Shown here in pieces: positions 7,184 through 11,193 of a stretch of DNA of 11,193 bases. The stretch is taken from positions 1-11,193 of the forward strand of contig JASLXP010001293.1 in the NCBI GenBank assembly GCA_030740295.1, read 5' to 3'. How positions within the stretch are numbered: the stretch's first letter is position 1; each line of letters opens with the position of its first letter. The notes beneath the pieces were generated by a model. The model worked only from the letters and a program-made list of their open reading frames with translations. It had not been told where the DNA came from and made no database searches. The stretch is from Planctomycetota bacterium (GTDB lineage Bacteria; Planctomycetota; PUPC01; JACPCR01). The position numbers and the translations under genes are program-made.

Positions 7184-8130
7184 GTGCCACCCCTGCTTCG
7201 TATTTCGCGAATGATGAACTGCGGCTCACGGTTATTCTGGATAAACGTGCGGCCGACGTACTCGCCAATGACCCCCAGGGTCATCAACTGGATACCGCCC
7301 AGAAATAAAATGGTGACAAAGGTGGAGGCCCAGCCGTAGGGAATGTCTTCACCGCCCCAGAGTCTTTTGCAAATGAAATACAGTGCCATCATGAACCCGA
7401 TCCCGGAAGAGGTGAAGCCCAGGAAGATGGCCATCCTGAGCGGCTTGACGGAAAAGGTCGTGATCACCCTCGCCCAGACGCTGAGCGATTTGAGAAGGGT
7501 GAAATTGCCTTCGCCCATGTAACGGGCGTGATGTTCGAGCTCGACCTGAGTGATGTTTCTTGTGGTCCTGAATATAAGCCCGTCGATGTAGGGGTAAGGG
7601 CCATCGTACTTAATCATGTCTTCGATGACTTCCCGCCGAATGACTTTAAAGGGAGAGAGATAGATATGGGCAGGTTTTCCAAGGGTTATTTCTGCGAATT
7701 TCCCGTTAAACCAACTGCCGAAATTTTTAAACAATGACTGCTTTTTATTTTTGAAACAGGCGTAGCAGACATCGTATTTATTTCCCAGGACTTCGACTAG
7801 TTTGGGGACGTCGTTCGGGTTGTGCTGAAGATCGTCGTCCATGATGGTAATGATCTGTTTTGTGGCATGGTGCAGACCGGCCATGATGGCGCAATCCTGT
7901 CCGAAATTTCGGCGGAGATTAATGCACTTCATGCAGTCGTATTGGTCGGACAACGCGATCATCGTCTCCCAACTGTTGTCCGGGCCGCAGTCACTTACCA
8001 GGATAATTTCATAGTCATCGGAAATCCCGGTCAGGGCTTCAGTCAATTTCTGTAGCAGCTCAGGGAGGCACTCCTCGCTGTTGTATACAGGGATGACAAC
8101 GGAGATGGATGGCTGTGCGGTTGCCTCCAT
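7180..8130 (-). CDS. Polyprenyl-phosphate family 2 glycosyltransferase, GtrB/ArnC-like
   Basis: A complete 316-residue enzyme expected to move a sugar from a nucleotide donor to polyprenyl phosphate at the cytoplasmic membrane. It opens with ISVVIPVYNSEECLPELLQKL (9-29). The donor site is LVSDCGPDNSWET (44-56), where the common Asp-Asp pair is reduced to Ser-Asp. The metal motif is MDDDLQHNP (97-105), preceded by LRRNFGQDCAIMAGL (72-86). Two C-terminal membrane helices lie at about 230-252 and 268-290, followed by GEYVGRTFIQNNREPQFIIRE, which is strongly characteristic of GtrB/ArnC-type proteins. Its ATG overlaps the TAA of the acyltransferase by one base (TAATG), so translation is coupled. 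Its position just upstream of two GT-C-like membrane proteins suggests it makes their lipid-linked donor. No GtrA-type flippase is visible in the window. Sugar identity is unknown. Confidence 0.92.
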   Translation of the reverse strand: MEATAQPSISVVIPVYNSEECLPELLQKLTEALTGISDDYEIILVSDCGPDNSWETMIALSDQYDCMKCINLRRNFGQDCAIMAGLHHATKQIITIMDDDLQHNPNDVPKLVEVLGNKYDVCYACFKNKKQSLFKNFGSWFNGKFAEITLGKPAHIYLSPFKVIRREVIEDMIKYDGPYPYIDGLIFRTTRNITQVELEHHARYMGEGNFTLLKSLSVWARVITTFSVKPLRMAIFLGFTSSGIGFMMALYFICKRLWGGEDIPYGWASTFVTILFLGGIQLMTLGVIGEYVGRTFIQNNREPQFIIREIRSRGGT

Positions 8131-8684
8131 TATGCTTCTTCTGAATCAAGTGAACGGATTAATTTTGCCGGTACGCCCCCGACCAGAGTATGTGGCTCAA
8201 CATCTTTGGTGACTACACTGCCGGCTGCGATGAACGCCTGTTCGCCTATATTCACTCCCGCCTGGATGATGGCACCGGCACCTACAAAACAGCCTTCTCC
8301 AAATCTAACAGGCTCGGAGTGGGGGGGGAATTCCTTCTGTAGCGGGTGGTCCTCGTAACCTACGTTCAGATGCGTCAGCACTATGACTCTTTCAGCCAGG
8401 GTGACGTGCGCAGCCATATAAATTTCATCTGCTAAATCAAAGAGACAGCCGTCCCCTATAAAACAATGATTTCCCACATGAAGGCCGGAAAAACCTGTTC
8501 GATATGCATTAAAAAATCGGGTTGGATGAATGATGACGCCTTTGCCCATGTGGACGCCCAGACATCTGAGATAGCAGGAGCGCAATTGGGGAAAGAGCAT
8601 CAGTCGATAAAAAGCCAAAGCCCAAGTTGTCATAAAAAACTTGAAGGCCTTCTTCCAACCGATCTCGCCCAACGCTTTTTTCAC
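8130..8684 (-). CDS. Left-handed beta-helix (hexapeptide repeat) acyltransferase, WbbJ/LacA-like
   Basis: A 184-residue putative O- or N-acetyltransferase using an acyl-CoA donor, probably on a sugar or nucleotide sugar in the cytoplasm. A basic and aromatic N-terminal helix (about 8-42) leads into hexapeptide-repeat coils. GVHMGKGVIIHPTRFF (43-58) is followed by LHVGNHCFIGDGCLFD (68-83). A loop containing LTHLNVG has His105 in the position of the usual catalytic histidine. The classic C-terminal coils run from FGEGCFVGAGAIIQAGVNIG to SVVTKDVEPHTLVGGVPAKLIR (128-177). The start is a GTG at 8684. The frame stays open upstream to 8742 with no ATG, GTG or TTG, and the next ATG inside is at residue 18, so GTG is the reasonable choice, though the ribosome site is poor. 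It ends in a TAATG overlap with the GT2 gene, which ties it to glycan assembly. Confidence 0.88.
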   Translation of the reverse strand: MKKALGEIGWKKAFKFFMTTWALAFYRLMLFPQLRSCYLRCLGVHMGKGVIIHPTRFFNAYRTGFSGLHVGNHCFIGDGCLFDLADEIYMAAHVTLAERVIVLTHLNVGYEDHPLQKEFPPHSEPVRFGEGCFVGAGAIIQAGVNIGEQAFIAAGSVVTKDVEPHTLVGGVPAKLIRSLDSEEA

Positions 8685-8721
8685 TTCATAAGACCAGGTA
8701 GGAATGAGAGAACCGTGTAGC

Positions 8722-8750
8722 CAGTATCCGGCATGGAGGATTCAGTATCC
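8722..8750. repeat. Degenerate heptamer array, CAGTATC units
   Basis: In the 75-base gap between the secreted-protein gene and the acyltransferase, CAGTATCC occurs at 8722-8729 and again at 8743-8750. The offset is exactly 21 bases, that is three 7-base units, so this looks like a decayed heptanucleotide tandem array. The related unit GATACTC recurs, in tandem, at the other end of the neighbouring gene (9751-9771). No other signal was recognised in this gap. Confidence 0.5.
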
Positions 8751-8759
8751 AGCCCTGTC

Positions 8760-9839
8760 TTACAGTTCCAGATACGCCAGTATTGCCTCGAGCTTGATTT
8801 CCCGGGTGCGCGGGCTGAATGCCTCTTTCTTGTGGCTGGTGATTCGCAGGAAGACGCCCAGGGCCTCTTTGCCGTCAAACTGGGACGGCAGGATCAACTC
8901 TTCGGCCATCGCTCCCTGCCGGCCGCGGAAGACCCAGTGCTTTGGCTGCTTTCGTTCTTTGACCGTCTGTGGTGTGCTGCCCATGACAATCTCGCAGGGG
9001 AACTGCATCCGGCCGACGGAGGCGATGATCGTGGATGGATCTTCCCCGCTCTCCGGACGCAGGAAAGAAAGGGCGATGCGCTTATAACGCGGATCTTTGG
9101 GCTTTTTGCCGAGGCGGACGACCGGGTGCTCGATATCCAGGAGCACCCTCTTTTTAGACACCTTCAGGTGCATTTCACGATACTCCGCGGCGAGCACCAC
9201 GCCGTCTGACGCATAAGAGGCATCCTGCCCCTGAAACTGCAACGTGGCCTTTTTTGCGGTCAATGCAGCCACCGGCAGCAGGTATTCCTGGAGAGCCTTT
9301 CGGTCTCCATCGATGGCCTTGGAAAACTGCAGATCAACGAGCCTGATGGGCGATACGCCGGCGAACGTAAGACTGCAGGTCTGGCCCGTTGCAAGCGCAG
9401 CGGGCGGGGCAGGCTCGGCCGCGGCGAAGAGATTTTTTACCGTGGCTGAATATTCCGCGGCTGTCAGCTCAACGGTGATTTCGGCGGGCACGATCTTTTC
9501 TTCATCGGGCACGTATTTCAGCTTGAGCTCCGGCACTTCTGGAACGCCCTTTTTAGTAAGCGCAGGAGGTCGGCCGTTATAAAGCCGAAGCGGAACAGGC
9601 AGCGCCTTGAATCCGAGCTCGGTGATCTTTTTGTGAAGAGTGGGAAGCGCGGGTGACGCTTCTTTGCCGAAAGCGAGGGATACGAGGAGGAGGAAGAGGA
9701 TAGGAGTAAGGGAGTGCGGGAGGATGGGGAAAGGATGGGAGGATGGGGTGGATACTCGATACTCGATACTCGATGATCGGTGCTCGTATGAAGCTTCTAG
9801 ATCCCTGATTCCTGATTTCTGATTCCTGTTCCGATACAT
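8760..9839 (-). CDS. Unrecognised secreted or periplasmic protein with repeat-derived N-terminus
   Basis: 359 residues, family not recognised. Residues 44-57 (LTPILFLLLVSLAF) form a single hydrophobic core like a signal peptide, with possible cleavage in AFG/KEA (56-61). The mature part is about 300 residues of mixed charged and aliphatic sequence with no enzyme motif I can name. Alternating patterns such as LELKYV-type strands, AAEYREMHLKVSKKRVLLDIEHPVV and the last strand EIKLEAILAYLEL suggest a beta-rich fold. The signal core is oddly far from the N-terminus. Residues 1-35 are mostly encoded by 7-base repeats and a pyrimidine-rich stretch. ATG 9839 is the only ATG, GTG or TTG in frame before the signal core, and it has GAGG seven bases upstream. 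The gene sits between a glycosyltransferase and the acyltransferase, and a role in export or display of the glycan is only a guess. Confidence 0.7.
   Translation of the reverse strand: MYRNRNQKSGIRDLEASYEHRSSSIEYRVSTPSSHPFPILPHSLTPILFLLLVSLAFGKEASPALPTLHKKITELGFKALPVPLRLYNGRPPALTKKGVPEVPELKLKYVPDEEKIVPAEITVELTAAEYSATVKNLFAAAEPAPPAALATGQTCSLTFAGVSPIRLVDLQFSKAIDGDRKALQEYLLPVAALTAKKATLQFQGQDASYASDGVVLAAEYREMHLKVSKKRVLLDIEHPVVRLGKKPKDPRYKRIALSFLRPESGEDPSTIIASVGRMQFPCEIVMGSTPQTVKERKQPKHWVFRGRQGAMAEELILPSQFDGKEALGVFLRITSHKKEAFSPRTREIKLEAILAYLEL
9669..9751. repeat. Polypurine/polypyrimidine tract with repeated GGATGGG
   Basis: The + strand is almost all purine for about 80 bases. It contains GGATGGG at 9722-9728, 9733-9739 and 9741-9747. 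The complementary strand encodes the Ser/Pro/Leu-rich run before and through the signal-like segment of the secreted protein. The unit spacing is irregular (11 then 8 bases), so this is not a clean tandem array. Confidence 0.55.
9751..9778. repeat. Tandem heptamer array, GATACTC x3 plus a degenerate unit
   Basis: GATACTC is repeated exactly at 9751-9757, 9758-9764 and 9765-9771, followed by GATGATC at 9772-9778. The array lies inside the secreted-protein gene and encodes about residues 21-30 (SSSIEYRV on the - strand). Because the unit is not a multiple of three, gain or loss of one copy would shift the reading frame. Confidence 0.9.
9804..9831. repeat. Tandem heptamer array, CCTGATT units
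   Basis: CCTGATT occurs at 9804-9810 and 9811-9817, then TCTGATT at 9818-9824 and a diverged CCTGTTC at 9825-9831. These encode about residues 3-12 (RNQKSGIRD on the - strand) right after the start codon of the secreted-protein gene. The unit sequence differs from the neighbouring GATACTC array, so two heptamer families sit within 80 bases. Confidence 0.85.
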
Positions 9840-10142
9840 GCGGAGACCTCGGTCTTTGGGAAGATTGGGATGGTAATCGCCAAGGAGGAGCGAAGTGTAT
9901 CAGCATCCCCGATTGATGGCTTGAGGATGGGACGAGGCAGGCGGGCTCTGATTCGATGAAGCAGGCGTAATGAGTAGTGAGCAAGTTTGTCTGAGAGAGC
10001 CGTCTTCCTTGATGCGCCGGTTGTGTAGGTCGCCCGATCCTAATTGTGCAGTCACAGCAAGCATCCTTTGAGGCCGATGCCACAACAACACCGAAACTCA
10101 CAGCAGAAACCGTCATCACGGCAACAACGGCACTCCGATACC
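9840..10142. other. 303-base intergenic region between the GT1 and secreted-protein genes
   Basis: No gene is called here. The - strand has an ATG near 10116 followed by a short hydrophobic stretch (MTVSAVSFGVVVASAS), but the frame has no ribosome site and runs without a stop into the repeat region and the next gene, so it is probably chance. Two heptamer-like units, TAATGAG and TAGTGAG, lie at 9968-9981. A small hairpin with CCGT and ACGG arms (10110-10121) has TTTCT after it on the - strand. It is too weak to call a terminator with confidence. A promoter for the downstream - strand genes may lie here, but I see no clear box pair. Confidence 0.5.
9847..9850 (-). promoter_or_regulatory. Ribosome binding site deciding the start of the secreted-protein gene
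   Basis: GAGG on the - strand is followed by a 7-base spacer and then ATG at 9839. This is the best-placed Shine-Dalgarno sequence seen in the window. It supports translation starting before the heptamer arrays rather than at some non-standard codon closer to the signal-like segment. Confidence 0.55.
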
Positions 10143-11193
10143 TTACCCTCTCACCGACGGCTTTGACCTTACAGCCTCGACGCGCTCGGCCAGAAGCTTC
10201 CCTATCTTTTCCCAACTGAGGAGGTCGCTCACGTAAGTGGCGGAGCGTGCGCCGCGATCGGCGGTCTCGGCCGGGTTGGAATAGGCATGGCGCATCTGCT
10301 GGCGGAGGGAATCCATGGAAGGTGTAAGCCAGTAAGTCTGGCGGACCGTCGGGGCCTCGTCGTAGGGACAAGGCTCTACTTTGGTATCGACCCAGAAGGT
10401 GTCTTCCGGGGGACAGAAATCGTCGCATGAGCCGCCGCGGCTGACGATAACTGGCCGGCCGCAGGACATGGCTTCGGCGACGGGCAATCCGAAGCCTTCG
10501 CCGCGATAAGGGTGCACGAGCACGTTGCAGGCCCGGTAGAGTCCGGCCATTTCGTGGGTTTCGAAAGTTTCGTTGAGGTAGACGATTTCCGGAGTGCCGG
10601 GCTTGCTGGTGAGCTCCGCGATCTTTTCGCCGACATTCTGGTCTCCGTAAAACGTGCTTGCGCCCATGTCTTTGATGATGAGGCAGGCGTCATCGTCGCT
10701 GGTGAATTCCTTCAGATAGGCATTGATCAAAACATCGATGCCTTTGCGGACGATGGTGCCGCCGCAGAAGAAGAATCTGAATTTCTTCTGCGTCAGGGTG
10801 TCGACGAGCGGAGAAGACGCGGCCTGCGTATTGAATATTCCAGGCTCGACGGCGAGAGGAATAACAGCAATTTTATTCGGGTCGATTCCGTCGGCGATGA
10901 AGCCGTCTCGGGTGTGGTTAGAGAATGTCCAGATTTCGTCGACCTTGCTCTGGAACGTTTCAAACCATGCGGTCTGCATGCTGCCGTATTCCCAGGGCTG
11001 GATGTGAATCCAATGCCCGGTAGAGGCGGCCTGAAGGTCGGGCGGCCAGAAAAGGGTGACGGTGAGGTCGATGGGGCCCTTCGCCTTGGCGCCGCACAGG
11101 TCGAACAGGTCGGGCGAGCAGCCAGGGTGGAACGCGCCTTCGAGGATGCTATCCGTTGCCGGGTCGATGCATATCTCGGCATCCATGTGTTTG
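10143..11193 (-). CDS. Glycosyltransferase family 1/4-type (GT-B), 5' end outside the window
   Basis: At least 347 residues (plus two codons to the edge) of a GT-B glycosyltransferase, probably retaining and using a nucleotide sugar in the cytoplasm. An acceptor-side segment has LFWPPDL (45-51) and HIQPWEYG (61-68). The linker strand VDEIWTFSNHTRDGF is at 82-96 and IPLAVEPGIF at 109-118. The C-terminal donor domain begins at FFFCGGTIVRKGIDVLINAY (138-157). The donor-binding Glu-x7-Glu motif is E230 and E238 in GEGFGLPVAEAMSCGRPVI. Numbering is from the ATG at 11186, but this is probably not the true start. The normal N-terminal Rossmann strands of the family are missing, and the frame stays open to the edge (His-Lys before the Met). 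The stop is TAA at 10143-10145. Substrate and product are not deducible. Confidence 0.88.
   Translation of the reverse strand, partial: KHMDAEICIDPATDSILEGAFHPGCSPDLFDLCGAKAKGPIDLTVTLFWPPDLQAASTGHWIHIQPWEYGSMQTAWFETFQSKVDEIWTFSNHTRDGFIADGIDPNKIAVIPLAVEPGIFNTQAASSPLVDTLTQKKFRFFFCGGTIVRKGIDVLINAYLKEFTSDDDACLIIKDMGASTFYGDQNVGEKIAELTSKPGTPEIVYLNETFETHEMAGLYRACNVLVHPYRGEGFGLPVAEAMSCGRPVIVSRGGSCDDFCPPEDTFWVDTKVEPCPYDEAPTVRQTYWLTPSMDSLRQQMRHAYSNPAETADRGARSATYVSDLLSWEKIGKLLAERVEAVRSKPSVRG

Noticed and set aside
8733..9209. A 158-codon + strand open frame antisense to the secreted-protein gene
   Set aside because: The opposite frame has a good ribosome site, a signal-like segment and sensible composition. 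The + frame has no start signal or motif.
9751..9831. CRISPR array or mobile-element terminal repeats
   Set aside because: The units are 7 bases, directly tandem and without unique spacers. No Cas genes, transposase or long terminal inverted repeats are present.
9900..10116. A possible small exported peptide (MTVSAVSFGVVVASAS) or other short frame in the 303-base gap
   Set aside because: It has no ribosome site and no stop before the next gene, and the sequence after the hydrophobic run does not look coding.
10110..10121. Rho-independent terminator after the GT1 gene
   Set aside because: The stem is only four or five base pairs and the following run is just TTTCT, which is too weak to call.
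9577..10428. A 283-codon open frame on the - strand spanning the GT1 3' end, the intergenic region and the repeats
   Set aside because: It overlaps the clearly real GT1 and secreted-protein genes in other frames, is rich in Arg, Ser and Pro with no domain pattern, and crosses the repeat arrays. It looks like a chance open frame.

Overview
The window is chromosomal-type bacterial DNA of roughly balanced base composition. It carries an envelope or polysaccharide glycosylation locus. The genes look Gram-negative in style: polyprenyl-phosphate glycosyltransferases, large multi-pass membrane proteins and a secreted protein with a signal-like segment. I cannot name the organism. The degenerate heptanucleotide repeats near 8.7 kb and 9.7-9.8 kb suggest a genome that tolerates short repeat arrays, but they do not identify a lineage. 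No rRNA, tRNA, CRISPR array, transposase or integrase is visible.

Layout. Bases 1-1957 on the + strand form a compact operon. It has the last 27 codons of a probable Gfo/Idh/MocA oxidoreductase, an NAD-dependent sugar epimerase/dehydratase (88-975), and a membrane-anchored family 2 glycosyltransferase (968-1957). Everything from 1971 to the right edge reads on the - strand and converges on the first operon with only 13 bases between the two stop codons. In transcription order the - strand genes are: a family 1-type glycosyltransferase cut by the right edge (10143-11193), a 303-base gap, an unrecognised secreted protein (8760-9839), a left-handed beta-helix acyltransferase (8130-8684), a GtrB/ArnC-like family 2 glycosyltransferase (7180-8130), and two large paralogous membrane proteins side by side (4367-6886 and 1971-4361).

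How it may work together (inference). The two family 2 enzymes have the C-terminal pair of membrane helices typical of enzymes that charge polyprenyl phosphate with a sugar. The tandem paralogues have about 11-13 membrane segments and an Asp-x-Asp motif just after the first one, the arrangement expected of GT-C glycosyltransferases that use such lipid-linked sugars outside the membrane. Each also carries a globular domain and a TPR-like helical tail. The epimerase and oxidoreductase could supply a modified sugar, and the acyltransferase could acylate a sugar or glycan. The best candidate for something undescribed is therefore the GT2 plus twin GT-C/TPR module. A second point of interest is the secreted-protein gene, whose first 30 codons are built from 7-base repeats lying between its start codon and its signal segment.
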